Shown here: in pieces, positions 55,258 to 64,000 of the stretch
Layout: the number at the start of each line of letters is the position of its first letter
Numbering within the stretch: the first letter of the stretch is position 1
Assembly (NCBI GenBank): GCA_963712905.1
Contig: CAVQJU010000001.1
Location: forward strand, 186,001 to 250,000
DNA from: CAVQJU01 sp963712905
Lineage (GTDB): Bacteria > Acidobacteriota > Vicinamibacteria > Vicinamibacterales > CAVVIG01
Length of the DNA: 64,000 bases
Direction of reading: 5' to 3'
Made by a program: the position numbers and the translations under genes
The notes under the pieces: model-generated
The model's input: only the letters and a program-made list of their open reading frames with translations
Databases searched by the model: none
What the model was told of the DNA's origin: nothing

Positions 55258-55872
55258 ATGAGAACCGCAGTTCTGGCGACTGGTGCTGGCCTCATCCTCG
55301 CGGTCATCATCGCCGCCTGGTGGCTGACCCGCGGCCCAGACGCGTCACAATTCGCTGACCTGCGCGAGCCACGCTTCACGCGAATGAACGATCAACGGAT
55401 GCTCGTTGTCGAGGCCGCTGGCGATCCGAACGTTGTCGGAGCGGGCGCCTTCAAGCTGTTGTTCAGCACGTACTTCAAGCTGGACGGTGTTTCGAGAGTC
55501 GGGCGGCCGCCGTCGCCGCGCGCCCGCTGGCCAAACCCTCAGGGCATGCCGAAAGACAAATGGCTCGGGCGCTACGCCCTGCCGCTGCCCGAGTCGGTGA
55601 CGACGCTCGCGGCCGGGCCAACCGAAGGATTGCGGACAGAGGTCGCGACGTGGGCCTACGGTGATGTGGCGGAAATCCTGCACGTGGGCCCCTATAGTGC
55701 CGAACAGCCCGACATCGAGCGCCTGCTCCGTTTCATCGACTCGCAGGGCTACCGCGTGGTCGGGGATCACGAGGAGGAATACGTCAAGGGGCCGGGGATG
55801 TTCTTTGCCGGCGATCCCGACCGGTACCTGACGATCATTCGACTCCGCGTGGAGAAATCCTCTGGCAGGTAA
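55258..55872 (+). CDS. membrane-anchored GyrI-like small-molecule-binding protein
   Basis: 204 residues from ATG 55258. One N-terminal TM helix (TGAGLILAVIIAAWWLT), then a GyrI-like/SOUL-type domain: FTRMNDQRMLVVEAAGDPNV, KWLGRYALPLPESVTTL, EVATWAYGDVAEILHVGPY and VVGDHEEEYVKGPGM. Such domains bind diverse hydrophobic compounds. Ligand unknown; periplasmic orientation likely. Confidence 0.75.
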   Translation: MRTAVLATGAGLILAVIIAAWWLTRGPDASQFADLREPRFTRMNDQRMLVVEAAGDPNVVGAGAFKLLFSTYFKLDGVSRVGRPPSPRARWPNPQGMPKDKWLGRYALPLPESVTTLAAGPTEGLRTEVATWAYGDVAEILHVGPYSAEQPDIERLLRFIDSQGYRVVGDHEEEYVKGPGMFFAGDPDRYLTIIRLRVEKSSGR

Positions 55873-55910
55873 TGCCTCACGCCCCCACTGTCCTGTTGTC
55901 ACATTCCAAC

Positions 55911-56288
55911 TCAGTGGCGAACGAACCCATCGACCGTCTCGGGCAACGCGACGACACGGAAACGCACGATGGTCTTCGTGCCGTCGCCTGACTCGATCTG
56001 CAGGCCCGCGTCGGCGCCGTCGTTGGTTTGCTCGATAGTGATTCGTTTGACTTCGCGGATCACGTGAGTAAAGTGCGCGCCGCCCGGCCGCGCGACGGAA
56101 ACGGCGACCGAGCCGTCATGATTGATACGGTCGGCGGACACGCCCAGCAGGGGGAGGTTGTCGATCTGCCGTTGCGCTCCGATCTCGGGGGTCAGTACGT
56201 CGACGGAAACAAGCCAGCCGTCGTGAACGGCCGTGAATTCATCGAGCCGTCCGGCCCAGTCCGCGCGTCTGATTTCGACGGTTTGCAT
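55911..56288 (-). CDS. DUF5335 family protein (copy 1)
   Basis: 125 residues, starts MQTVEIRRADWAGRLDEFTA. Conserved blocks: VHDGWLVSVDVLTPEIGAQR, NLPLLGVSADRINHDGSVAV, HFTHVIREVKRITIEQTNDG and LQIESGDGTKTIVRFR. A close paralogue lies at 61134-61508. Function unknown, but the family recurs in stress clusters with CBS and USP genes. Confidence 0.8.
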   Translation of the reverse strand: MQTVEIRRADWAGRLDEFTAVHDGWLVSVDVLTPEIGAQRQIDNLPLLGVSADRINHDGSVAVSVARPGGAHFTHVIREVKRITIEQTNDGADAGLQIESGDGTKTIVRFRVVALPETVDGFVRH

Positions 56289-56349
56289 GAGGATGTCTCC
56301 TGCCACGAACCGCCGGCACGACGTTGCCTCCGGTAGCTCATTGGCCGCC

Positions 56350-56640
56350 TCAGTTGTCGTAACGGGCCGGCGTCCGGCGGGTCCCAATGGCAAACCCCGC
56401 TTGCCTGAGATGCCAGGCCGCCTCCGCGTACCGGCCGAACGCCTCATCGGCGTCTTCGAAACACTCGACGACGCCAGAGGCCATGTCCCATTGCGGGGCG
56501 ACGCAGACGAGGTAGTCAGCGGTGTCGCTGATCTTGATCTCACAGACGAACGCCTGATGACCGCGCACGAAGTCGCACCGGAGTATGGAAGACCCGGCGC
56601 TGAATTCCCGAACGGCTCTGACGGGGGCAGTGAATGGCAC
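56350..56640 (-). CDS. conserved hypothetical protein
   Basis: About 96 residues from GTG 56640 (VPFTAPVRAVREFSAGSSIL); an in-frame ATG at 56799 would add a low-complexity Arg-rich stretch and is less likely. FVCEIKISDTADYLVCVAPQ and WDMASGVVECFEDADEAFGR, YAEAAWHLRQAGFAIG look like a compact soluble domain. No family recognised. Upstream of DUF5335 copy 1 on the same strand. Confidence 0.5.
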   Translation of the reverse strand: MPFTAPVRAVREFSAGSSILRCDFVRGHQAFVCEIKISDTADYLVCVAPQWDMASGVVECFEDADEAFGRYAEAAWHLRQAGFAIGTRRTPARYDN

Positions 56641-56957
56641 GCTCTTCGGGTCGCAACAACGGTGCCACGCTCGCCAGTCCACCGGGTCGTGTCTGGTCGC
56701 TTGCGCGCGTTGACGGAGCTGGCGGTCGGCGGTCGTCGCGTCGTGTCTCCGGGTGCGTCGTGGCGGTAATTTCCTGAGCTGGCGCGAAGAATTTCCCACT
56801 CAGGTCCCTTGTCAATCAGCCTGTGGTGCCAGTCGCGCTTGGCTTGCCGCTCGGCCAAGACGCAGGCGCGACGGAACGCTGTTTGCGGGTGAACCTCGTG
56901 TTGCGATGACCCCTGAGGAACGTCCCACCGGCTGGGCTGGGCAATCGGAGGAGTGAC

Positions 56958-58953
56958 ATGCGCTTCAAGAATCGCGTCGACGCCGGACGGCAGCTGGCCG
57001 CACGCCTCGCGGAGTACGCCGGCCGGACGGACGTCATCGTCCTGGCGTTACCTCGGGGCGGCGTGCCGGTCGCGTTCGAGGTCGCCTCGGCGCTGAAGGT
57101 GCCGCTCGATCTCTGCCTGGTCCGTAAGCTCGGCGTACCGGACCATCCGGAACTGGCCATGGGGGCGATTGCGGCCGGCGGCATCGAGGTCCTGAACGAA
57201 ACCCTGATCCGGGATCTTGGGATTCCCTATCCGCTCGTGCAGCAGGTCGCCGTGCGCGAACGTCTGGAGCTCGAGCGCCGCGACCGCCTGTTCCGCGGCG
57301 GCCGTCCGCCGGCCATCGTCCGGGATCGCACCGTCCTTCTCGTGGACGACGGCCTCGCGACGGGTGCCACGATGCAGGCCGCGATCATCGCGCTGCGCCA
57401 GCAGGCGCCGACGCAGATCGTGGCGGCGGTACCGGTCGGCGCGCGCGATACGTGCGATCGGATGCGGCAGTTCGCGGACCGTGTTGTGTGCGTCCAGATG
57501 CCAGACCGGTTCGATGCCGTTGGCCTCTGGTACGAGGAATTCGCCCAGACGAGCGACGAGGAGGTCACCCGGCTGCTGGGCGCTGGCCGGCCCGGGCCTC
57601 CGGCGGCCGAGGCGCGATCGAAGCTGCCGGATTCAGCCGGCGTGGTTCGCCGCCATGCGATCCCCCTGACGGGCGATCCCTCGCAGTACGACGCCCTGAT
57701 CGACGGCATCGGCGACGCGCAGGTCGTGCTGCTCGGCGAAGCGTCGCACGGAACTCACGAGTTCTATCGCGAGCGCGCGTTCATCACGAGACGGCTGATC
57801 GCTGAAAAGGGATTCACAGCGGTCGCCGCCGAAGCGGACTGGCCGGACGCTTACCGCGTGAATCGCTACGTGCGGGGCACCGGTGGCGACGAAGACAGCG
57901 TGGAGGCGCTCGCCGGCTTCGGCCGGTTCCCGGCGTGGATGTGGCGCAACGCCGACGTGCTCGATTTCGTGGGCTGGCTGCGCGCACACAACGACGGGAA
58001 GCCGGCCGGCGAGCGCGCCGGTTTCTACGGCCTCGACCTCTACAGCCTGCGCTCGTCGATGCAGGCGGTGCTCGCGTATCTGGAGAAGGTGGACCCCGAG
58101 GCCGCGCGTCGCGCGCGCGCCCGCTACGCCTGCTTCGATCGGTTCGGAGAGGATCTCCATCAGGTACGCCTACTCGGCCGGGTACGGCGCCGGTCCTTCC
58201 TGCGAACGCGACGTCGTTGCACAGCTCGTCGAGCTGCATCGTCAGCGCGCGGTGTACGCCAGCCGTGACGGGCGGGTCGCCGCCGACGAGTATTTCTTCG
58301 CCGAGCAGAATGCGCGGCTGGTTCGCAACGCGGAGGAATACTACCGGACGATGTTGCATGGCCGTGCGGAGTCGTGGAATCTGCGCGACCAGCACATGGC
58401 CGAGACGCTGCGCGAGCTCTTGACGTTTCTCGGGCGCGGGAAGCCGGCGCCACGCGTTGTCGTCTGGGCGCACAACTCGCACCTGGGCGATGCGCGCGCG
58501 ACGGAAATGGGCGGAGCAGGGGAGCTGAACGTGGGACAGCTGGTGCGGGATCGGTTCGGCTCGAAGGCGGTGCTCGTCGGATTCACGACCTATACCGGCA
58601 CCGTGACGGCGGCGACCGAGTGGGACGGTCCCGCGCATCGCCGCCATGTCAGGCCGGCTCTCGCGGGAAGCTATGAGCGGCTGTTTCACGATGTCGGCAT
58701 CCCGAGGTTCCTGCTGCCGCTGCGCAGCAGTCCCGACCTGGCGCAGGAGCTGGCGACGCCGCGCCTCGAGCGGGCCATCGGCGTCATCTACGCCCCAGAA
58801 ACAGAGCGCCGAAGCCACTACTTCTACGCGCGGTTGTCGGCGCAGTTCGACTACGTCCTGCATTTCGACACCACGCGGGCGCTCGAACCGCTCGAGCGCA
58901 CGGCGGCATGGGAGGCAGGCGAAATGGCGGAGACATTCCCGTCCGGATTGTAG
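56958..58953 (+). CDS. phosphoribosyltransferase-erythromycin esterase fusion (frame-disrupted)
   Basis: N-terminal 215 residues are a type I phosphoribosyltransferase: VIVLALPRGGVPVAFEVASA and the PRPP loop TVLLVDDGLATGATMQAAII. The C-terminal 430 residues are an erythromycin-esterase/succinoglycan-type domain: VVLLGEASHGTHEFYRERAF with the catalytic His/Glu region, AAEADWPDAYRVNRYVRG, VVVWAHNSHLGDARATEMG and SHYFYARLSAQFDYVLHFDT. One extra G near 58165 splits the frame. The same fusion is known in other bacteria; it need not confer macrolide resistance. Followed 8 bp later by the hydrolase gene. Confidence 0.85.
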
Positions 58954-58961
58954 AGGGCACC

Positions 58962-59696
58962 ATGGCCGCACAGGATCGCTCGCGGGGCGCGACACTGAAG
59001 CCGATTCGCATTCCGATCGGCGGGCACTGGCTATACGGTGACTTCGGGATGCTTCCCGAGCCAAAAGGGCTGGTCCTCTTTGCGCACGGAAGCGGAAGCG
59101 GGCGGCACAGCCCGAGGAATCGCTTCGTGGCGCGGGTGCTGGAGCAGGCAGGGCTAGCCACGCTCCTCGTCGATCTTCTCACCGACGAGGAAGAGCGAGT
59201 CGATCGCCATACCTCGGAGTTCCGGTTCGACATCGAGATGCTCGCCGGCCGGCTTGACGCGATCGTGGATGCGCTCAAGCACGGCGAGCTCACAGCATCC
59301 CTGCCGATCGGACTGTTCGGCGCCAGCACGGGTGGAGGAGCCGCGCTGGTGGCTGCGGCTGACCGGCCCAGGGACGTCGCCGCAGTGGTGTCGCGAGGCG
59401 GACGGCCCGATCTGGCCGGCAACGCCTTGTCGCGAGTTGTTGCGCCGACACTGCTGATCGTTGGCGGACTGGATCGCGATGTCCTGAAGATGAATCGCGA
59501 CGCGATGGCGCAAATGCGAAGCGAGGTCGCCCTGGAGATCGTCCCGGGCGCGACGCATCTGTTCGAAGAGCCGGGCGCACTGGAGCAGGTGGCCACTGTG
59601 GCTGCCGGCTGGTTCCGCCGGCACTTCGTGGTTCGCGACGATCATCCGTTCGGCGTCCGCCCGGCTGACGAGCCGGACCTGGCAGGGCGGCGATGA
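58962..59696 (+). CDS. dienelactone hydrolase/alpha-beta hydrolase
   Basis: 244 residues from ATG 58962. Fold features: GLVLFAHGSGSGRHSPRNRF (oxyanion region), nucleophile elbow GLFGASTGGGAAL with Ser, PTLLIVGGLDRDVLKMNRDA with the acid and PGATHLFEEPGALE with the catalytic His. Substrate unknown. Such hydrolases commonly follow phosphoribosyltransferase/erythromycin-esterase genes, as here. Confidence 0.87.
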   Translation: MAAQDRSRGATLKPIRIPIGGHWLYGDFGMLPEPKGLVLFAHGSGSGRHSPRNRFVARVLEQAGLATLLVDLLTDEEERVDRHTSEFRFDIEMLAGRLDAIVDALKHGELTASLPIGLFGASTGGGAALVAAADRPRDVAAVVSRGGRPDLAGNALSRVVAPTLLIVGGLDRDVLKMNRDAMAQMRSEVALEIVPGATHLFEEPGALEQVATVAAGWFRRHFVVRDDHPFGVRPADEPDLAGRR

Positions 59697-59812
59697 GTCA
59701 ACCGTCAGCCGCCGTCGGTACTCCCGAGCCGTTGAGGCGTTACGGACCGCCGTTGACGGCGCTGATCGAGCGGGAGCGTGCGAGCGGTCCGTCGGGCGTA
59801 ACAAAGCCGTGA
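59693..59812 (+). CDS. possible 39-residue peptide
   Basis: Short frame starting MSQPSAAVGTPEPLRRYGPP that overlaps the hydrolase stop by 4 bp (ATGA). No similarity or motif noticed; may be a remnant of a longer gene or simply non-coding. Confidence 0.25.
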   Translation: MSQPSAAVGTPEPLRRYGPPLTALIERERASGPSGVTKP

Positions 59813-59965
59813 CGGCGTAATTCTTCAGTAACGATGCACGATCCGGCTTGCCTCGCGATCGTCTTTTCACTACAGTCGAACCCAACACACTTTTCTTTGA
59901 GCAAGCCCCTTTAGAACCATCGCAGGTGGCTCACCGGACTCGCCCAAGAGGCAGAACGGAGTGCC

Positions 59966-60838
59966 ATGGCCCCTCCTGACAACGATGATGTGGTCATCCG
60001 GCCGAGCCGCGGTGACCCGGGTTGCATCCTGTATCTGCTTGGCACACGCGCCACTCCTGATCAGTTCATTATCCGCACCCGCGACGAAGCGGTCTCGCAA
60101 GCGTTTGCCTATGCGACGCGGCAGCACGTGCGGGCGTGGCTGAACGGTGATGGCGAGTTCTTGCCGCTCGGAAATCCATCGACCGATGAGTGGTCGATCT
60201 TTCAGGGGGGACACCCGCATGCACTGCTGATAGGTTCGGCGGCGCAGGCAGCGGCGGCCGTTGAGTGGCTCAGCCAGGATCTGCGCGCACCGCTTGTGCA
60301 CTGGGACCCCTCGGCTGTTGCAGAGCCGCCGGCGGCGACCGGCACGTTGCTGATTTGGGGAGTCGATACTCTGAACCAGGCTCAGCAAGCGCGGCTCCTC
60401 GCGTGGATGGATCGCCACATCGGCGAAGTGCAGGTCGTTTCAGTCGCGAGGGATCCGGTGTTTCCCCTCGTATTGGCTGGCACCTTTTTCAACAGGCTCT
60501 ACTATCGGCTGAACACCGTGTATCTCCCGTTCACGGATGCGTTGTGTGACGACGCTGGGTGTGTCGAAGGGGTCACTATGAGAACGATCGAAAACGTGCT
60601 GATCCGTTTGCGTGCCGAGTTTGTGGAAATGCCTGGTTTGCGGCTGACACCCGACCAGGTGCAGCGTCTTTGCGGCGTCGAGGAGAACCTGTGCCAACGG
60701 GCGCTCGATGCGCTTGTCGAGACGAGGTTTCTCTGCATCAAGGCGGATGGAGCCTACGCACGGCTCGCGGAGGGTGGACCAGAACTCCCAAGTGCCGCGA
60801 AGGCAAACCTCAGGCCGGCGAGACGCCTGGCGTCGTAG
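59966..60838 (+). CDS. sigma-54-activator-like protein lacking Walker A
   Basis: 290 residues. Central region resembles a degenerate sigma-54 AAA+ domain: TGTLLIWGVDTLNQAQQARL recalls the Walker B/sensor segment, and GTFFNRLYYRLNTVYLPFTD matches the LYYRLN motif. No Walker A (GxxxxGK[ST]) and no GAFTGA loop are present, so it cannot hydrolyse ATP or remodel sigma-54 as usual. C-terminal winged-helix-like piece LRLTPDQVQRLCGVEENLC, DALVETRFLCIKADGAYARL. A regulatory or scaffold role is inferred. A remnant homologue lies at 22801-23010. Confidence 0.65.
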   Translation: MAPPDNDDVVIRPSRGDPGCILYLLGTRATPDQFIIRTRDEAVSQAFAYATRQHVRAWLNGDGEFLPLGNPSTDEWSIFQGGHPHALLIGSAAQAAAAVEWLSQDLRAPLVHWDPSAVAEPPAATGTLLIWGVDTLNQAQQARLLAWMDRHIGEVQVVSVARDPVFPLVLAGTFFNRLYYRLNTVYLPFTDALCDDAGCVEGVTMRTIENVLIRLRAEFVEMPGLRLTPDQVQRLCGVEENLCQRALDALVETRFLCIKADGAYARLAEGGPELPSAAKANLRPARRLAS

Positions 60839-60881
60839 CGTCGCCGAACGCGCCCGCACCAATAGAGGTTAGAAGAGCGCG

Positions 60882-61046
60882 TCACGGAGCTTCGGCCGTC
60901 GTCTCATACCGGGCCCGGATGACCTGCCCAATGACCACGATGCCACGCTCTCGCGCCTCGCCGACGGCGTCGCGCACGGCCGGCTCGAAGACGCCGTCGA
61001 CGGCGATGGTGCCGTCATAGTCGAGAGCCAGCGCAGAGAGCTTCAT
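60882..61046 (-). pseudogene. N-terminal fragment of HAD-family hydrolase
   Basis: Begins MKLSALALDYDGTIAVDGVF with the DxDGT nucleophile motif, then EPAVRDAVGEARERGIVVI, after which similarity stops (expected continuation is a threonine-glycine-arginine motif). Only about 40 of over 200 residues remain. Confidence 0.6.
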
Positions 61047-61133
61047 CGCTTCAGGATTGGCCGCGCTGCGCGGCTGGGTCGAGACAGCCGGGCGATCCGG
61101 CCTCAAGGGCCTGGAAAGACGCCGCCTGCATGG

Positions 61134-61508
61134 TCAATGCGCGACCCCGTCGACCGTCTCTGGCAGCGCGGCAACACGGAGGCGAATGATCGTCTTGACG
61201 CGCTCGCCAGACTCGATCTGCAACGCCGCATCCGCTCCAGCGTCCGTCCGCTCGACGTAGACCCGCTTCACCTCGTGGATGATATGCGTGAAGTGTCCGC
61301 CACCCGAACGCGCCACGGAGATGGCAACCGAACCGTCGTGATCGAGACGGTCGGCGGAAATACCCAGCAGCGGCAAATTGTCGACCTGCTGCTGGGCGCC
61401 GAGATCCGGGCTCAACACATCGACGGAGACGAGCCAGCCGTCGTGAACGGCGGAAAACTGGTTCAGCCGTTCGGCCCAGGCCCAGCGCGGGATCTCGAAG
61501 GTTTCCAC
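61134..61508 (-). CDS. DUF5335 family protein (copy 2)
   Basis: 124 residues. Starts METFEIPRWAWAERLNQFSA and shares VHDGWLVSVDVLSPDLGAQQ, NLPLLGISADRLDHDGSVAI, HFTHIIHEVKRVYVERTDAG with copy 1 at 55911-56288. It begins 6 bp after the CBS gene stop and is likely cotranscribed with it. Function unknown. Confidence 0.8.
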   Translation of the reverse strand: METFEIPRWAWAERLNQFSAVHDGWLVSVDVLSPDLGAQQQVDNLPLLGISADRLDHDGSVAISVARSGGGHFTHIIHEVKRVYVERTDAGADAALQIESGERVKTIIRLRVAALPETVDGVAH

Positions 61509-61514
61509 GGCGAT

Positions 61515-61979
61515 CTACCAGGCGCCGCCCGCGCGATGCTGCTTCCGGTGTGGCACGCGATAGTGCATATCCGGAGGTGTGCCCCTGTCGCGCCGATGTC
61601 GCCGCGCCTCGCCAATCTGGTCGAGGAGATCCGCGAGCGTCACGATCCCAACGGGCTTCCCCTCGCTGACGACGATGAGGCATCCGATCGAGTGGCCCCG
61701 CATCAGATTCGCCGCCTTGTGTACCGACGTATCGGGCGCGACGGTTACCACTTGCGGCGTCATGAAGTCGGCGAGGACGAGCCTCCGCTTCGCGGTGCCG
61801 GTACGCGCGCCCCGCCGGAGATCGCGCGCGGACACCACACCCACCAAATCGCTGCCTTCCTGCACCACCAGATGGTGAAGGTGTTTCGACCGCATACGCT
61901 CGCGGGCCGTGGTAGCCGGGGCGCCCGGCCTCATCGTTTGGAGTCGAGCTGTCATGACTTCAGAGACTGTCGTGGTCAT
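61515..61979 (-). CDS. two-CBS-domain protein
   Basis: 154 residues from ATG 61979 (MTTTVSEVMTARLQTMRPGA). Two CBS motifs: ARERMRSKHLHHLVVQEGSD, LVGVVSARDLRRG and NLMRGHSIGCLIVVSEGKPV, GIVTLADLLDQIG. Pairs of CBS bind adenine nucleotides and sense energy charge. The basic His-rich tail (RRHRRDRGTPPDMHYRVPHR) is unusual. Upstream of DUF5335 copy 2. Confidence 0.85.
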   Translation of the reverse strand: MTTTVSEVMTARLQTMRPGAPATTARERMRSKHLHHLVVQEGSDLVGVVSARDLRRGARTGTAKRRLVLADFMTPQVVTVAPDTSVHKAANLMRGHSIGCLIVVSEGKPVGIVTLADLLDQIGEARRHRRDRGTPPDMHYRVPHRKQHRAGGAW

Positions 61980-62185
61980 GCCAGTCGACAGAGGCAACAA
62001 CGATGCCACAATCAACGACGGCCAGACGCCTGGTTCGGTCCCTCCGGGCGAAAAATCTCCGCTGCCTAATCGAACGGATTTCCCGGTATTCGCCGCGCGG
62101 CTTGCGAGATTCCGTTACTCCCGACAGTTGCGGCGTCAGGCACTTTAGATGAGCAAGCCGGTGACCCGAATTCAGGCGTGGTCGA

Positions 62186-62443
62186 TCATGCCGGTGGCGA
62201 ATCCGCTAATCCGAGCGCCAGCAAGACTTCCCGCAACTCTTCTTCGGTCTTTCGCAGGTGGTCGATGATGCGCACGGTCAAGACAACGGTCGCGCGGGGA
62301 AACGGCGGCATCGATGCCACCCGGGCACGCGACACCGCCGCGTGGAATGCACGCAGGTCGTCGGCGGTCTTGGCTACGACCGCAAGGAGATCGTCGATCG
62401 CGAGTTGCACCGTGTCAGCCGGCGTCGGTTCGGGTTCATCCAT
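62186..62443 (-). CDS. small helical protein of unknown function
   Basis: 85 residues starting MDEPEPTPADTVQLAIDDLL. Entirely helical in appearance with heptad-like leucines (VVLTVRIIDHLRKTEEELRE, VLLALGLA). No family recognised; plausible coiled-coil partner protein. Good start context is not evident. Confidence 0.4.
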   Translation of the reverse strand: MDEPEPTPADTVQLAIDDLLAVVAKTADDLRAFHAAVSRARVASMPPFPRATVVLTVRIIDHLRKTEEELREVLLALGLADSPPA

Positions 62444-62507
62444 CGCGACACTCTAGCATTCTGGGCCTCTTCCCATCCGAGCGCGAGCCGCGGCGATCGG
62501 AAAGCGG

Positions 62508-62945
62508 CTAGTCTTTGTCGAGATACTCGAGCGGGACGTCGTCTTCCAGAACCTCCTTCGTGCGAACCTCGCCCTGACCGGCATCCGCGTCTTCCACGCC
62601 GCTCACGATTCCGGCTTCGAAGGCCTGACCTTCTTCGAGGAGCTCTTCCACGCTCTCTGAGTCGGCCTCCGCGGCCCCCGACAATCCCTGAATATCGCCC
62701 GATTGACCTGCGCTGCGAGCGGCGCGTTTTCGACCTCGCGGCTCGGTTGCGGCGTCGAGCGAGGTCAGAAGCGGAGATCGTCTTCGAATCGCGGCGGTTG
62801 GTGTCCTGGGAGATCGGCTCTTCGTGCGATCCGGCTTCTTCCTCCGCGCCAACGTGCGGCGGCGCGCGCCCGCCTTCTTGACCGTCGCCTTCTTCTTGAG
62901 AGCGGGCTTCTTCTTTTTCTTGGACGCAGGCTTCTTCTTGGCCAT
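62508..62945 (-). CDS. lysine-rich protein with acidic C-terminus
   Basis: 145 residues from ATG 62945. The N-terminal third is almost pure Lys/Arg/Ala/Pro (MAKKKPASKKKKKPALKKKA, TVKKAGARRRTLARRKKPDR), resembling histone-H1-like tails; the C-terminal part is acidic (ADSESVEELLEEGQAFEAGI, EVRTKEVLEDDVPLEYLDKD). The acidic motif VEELLEEGQAFEAG looks conserved. A DNA-binding or phase-separating role is inferred from composition only. Confidence 0.65.
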   Translation of the reverse strand: MAKKKPASKKKKKPALKKKATVKKAGARRRTLARRKKPDRTKSRSPRTPTAAIRRRSPLLTSLDAATEPRGRKRAARSAGQSGDIQGLSGAAEADSESVEELLEEGQAFEAGIVSGVEDADAGQGEVRTKEVLEDDVPLEYLDKD

Positions 62946-63170
62946 GCGGCAGAGTCTATCAGGCTTGGCGCCTTCGACTACGGACCTGCGGAGGAGCCGT
63001 GAAGATCGGGGTTTTCGCGCAGGGCGATGCGGAATTTCCAGCAGAGTAGGCCGCGATGTGGCTCGTTCCGCCCTCAAACGCGCAAGCCCGCCGGAAGCTC
63101 GATACGGCTCGAACCGTGCAGGCGAATCTGGATGACGGCCGTTTTGCCGCCGGAGCAGATGAGGCCATCC

Positions 63171-64000
63171 CGTGGAGAAACCGCAAATCGTCGGTCCGGT
63201 TGGGATTCAGCGGATTTTGTGCCCGACTGATTTCTCGGATACATCGCGGAGCGCCCTGAAACACGCTCTGGCGCTCGCGAAATGGTACGAATCGTCTATC
63301 ACCGCGCTGCACGTTGTTGATATTCCGCTTCTGCCTGAGCCGCCAATCCTTTTCGCCGAGCCAGGGATCGAGACGCCAACCTTCGAGCGTCGCCAGTTGT
63401 TGCTCGAGCAGCTTCGCGGCTGGCTGGAGCCGGCGGATCGCGCGGGCGTCAAGACAGAGGCGATTGTCGATGAGGGTCCGCCAGCGACTCGCATCCTGGA
63501 TCGTGCGCGCACGCTCGGCACGGACCTGATTGTCCTCGGGACCCATGGCATGAGCGGGTTCGAGCGGTTCGTGGTCGGCTCGGTCGCTGAGAAGGTTCTT
63601 CGCAAGGCAGCCTGTCCCGTCATGACCGTCCCGCCCGCAGCGGTCTCCGATACGAGAGTCCCGTACACCCGGCTGCTGTGTCCCGTGGACTTTTCCGAGC
63701 CGTCCATCGAGGCGCTGCGATTCGCGTTCTCCCTGGCCCAGGAATCGGATGCCCGTCTGACGATTCTCAACGTCTTCGATTGGCCGTCCGACGACGAGCT
63801 CATCGTCGAACAGTTCGAGGCGCCCGAGTTCAAGGCGCTGGTCGAAGCCCGGGCGCGCGAGCGCCTCGAAGGCCTGGTGAGTCCCGAGGTTCGCGTCTGG
63901 TGCAGGCCCGAGACGAAGGTCGGCTACGGAAAGCCCTACCGGCACATCCTGGCTACCGCGGAGGCCGAGGGCACGGATCTGATCGTCATGGGTATTCGCG
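63171..64000 (+). CDS. tandem universal stress protein (partial, runs off window)
   Basis: GTG 63171 start (VEKPQIVGPVGIQRILCPTD). First UspA domain: ILCPTDFSDTSRSALKHALA, with ATP-binding GTHGMSGFERFVVGSVAEKV and CPVMTVPP. Second domain begins RLLCPVDFSEPSIEALRFAF and is cut by the window end after LIVMGIR, near its own nucleotide-binding loop. Two-domain USPs of about 280-300 residues are common. Last of the stress-type genes here. Confidence 0.88.

Noticed and set aside
57814..59064. 416-residue minus-strand frame
   Set aside because: Shadow of the esterase and hydrolase genes; no motif, Arg-rich composition.

Overview
The window is 64 kb of high-GC bacterial chromosome. Gene content (ECF42-type sigma factor with a DGPF partner, a MauG-like peroxidase, ECF and anti-sigma pairs, several sulfatases, DUF1254, DUF5335 and DUF6883/DUF4926 proteins, many two-gene regulator modules) suggests a soil Acidobacteriota, perhaps class Vicinamibacteria. 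No rRNA or ribosomal protein gene is present, so this placement is inference. Layout: 0-9 kb holds housekeeping genes (ureD end of a urease operon, cyclophilins, a PhzF-like enzyme, glgB, an MFS exporter, an EVE protein, mug, a methyltransferase, mscL), separated by five unrelated clusters of 7-8 bp tandem or inverted repeats. 9.3-11.5 kb (minus) is the most interesting locus. It is a tightly packed four-gene operon: an 84-residue CxxC-containing candidate precursor peptide, a DUF692/MNIO iron oxidase, its partner protein, and a SixA-like histidine phosphatase. This looks like an uncharacterised MNIO-type RiPP system. 11.6-20 kb (minus) carries two sulfatases, a subclass-B3-like metallo-hydrolase, a DUF1254 protein and an ECF sigma/anti-sigma pair. 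20-29 kb contains an ArsR-SRPBCC-DUF1801 module, a second sulfatase operon, and many gene remnants (PhnB/VOC, Crp, MDR dehydrogenase, sigma-54-like). 29-36 kb is a TolC-RND-MFP-PadR-histidine phosphatase efflux operon with a candidate operator. 36-39.3 kb is an ECF42 sigma, DGPF protein and DHA2 exporter group. 39.3-46.3 kb holds a di-haem peroxidase with a FixH-like lipoprotein, an AraC regulator, a 13-cysteine metallothionein-like protein with an MDR dehydrogenase, and a surface pair (beta-barrel candidate plus Ig-repeat lipoprotein). 46.6-54.6 kb is a mobile island at tRNA-Ser(GGA). The tRNA 3' end is repeated at 46.7, 50.8 and, degenerate, at 54.6 kb. An integrase remnant abuts each of the first two copies. 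Between them lie promoterless genes separated by integron-type attC sites with no integron integrase (a CALIN-like cassette array). Cargo includes a DUF6883/DUF4926 pair, a HEAT-repeat protein, a lipoprotein, a membrane protein and, further on, a diguanylate cyclase. 54.9-64 kb is a stress-type cluster: universal stress proteins, two DUF5335 paralogues, CBS protein, phosphoribosyltransferase-erythromycin esterase fusion, dienelactone-hydrolase-like protein, a Walker-less sigma-54-activator-like protein and a lysine-rich protein. About a dozen otherwise conserved genes are interrupted by single-base changes. By reading-frame continuity almost all are one-base insertions, usually G or C and outside homopolymers, which looks more like long-read consensus error than biological decay. 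Genes marked frame-disrupted should be read with that in mind.
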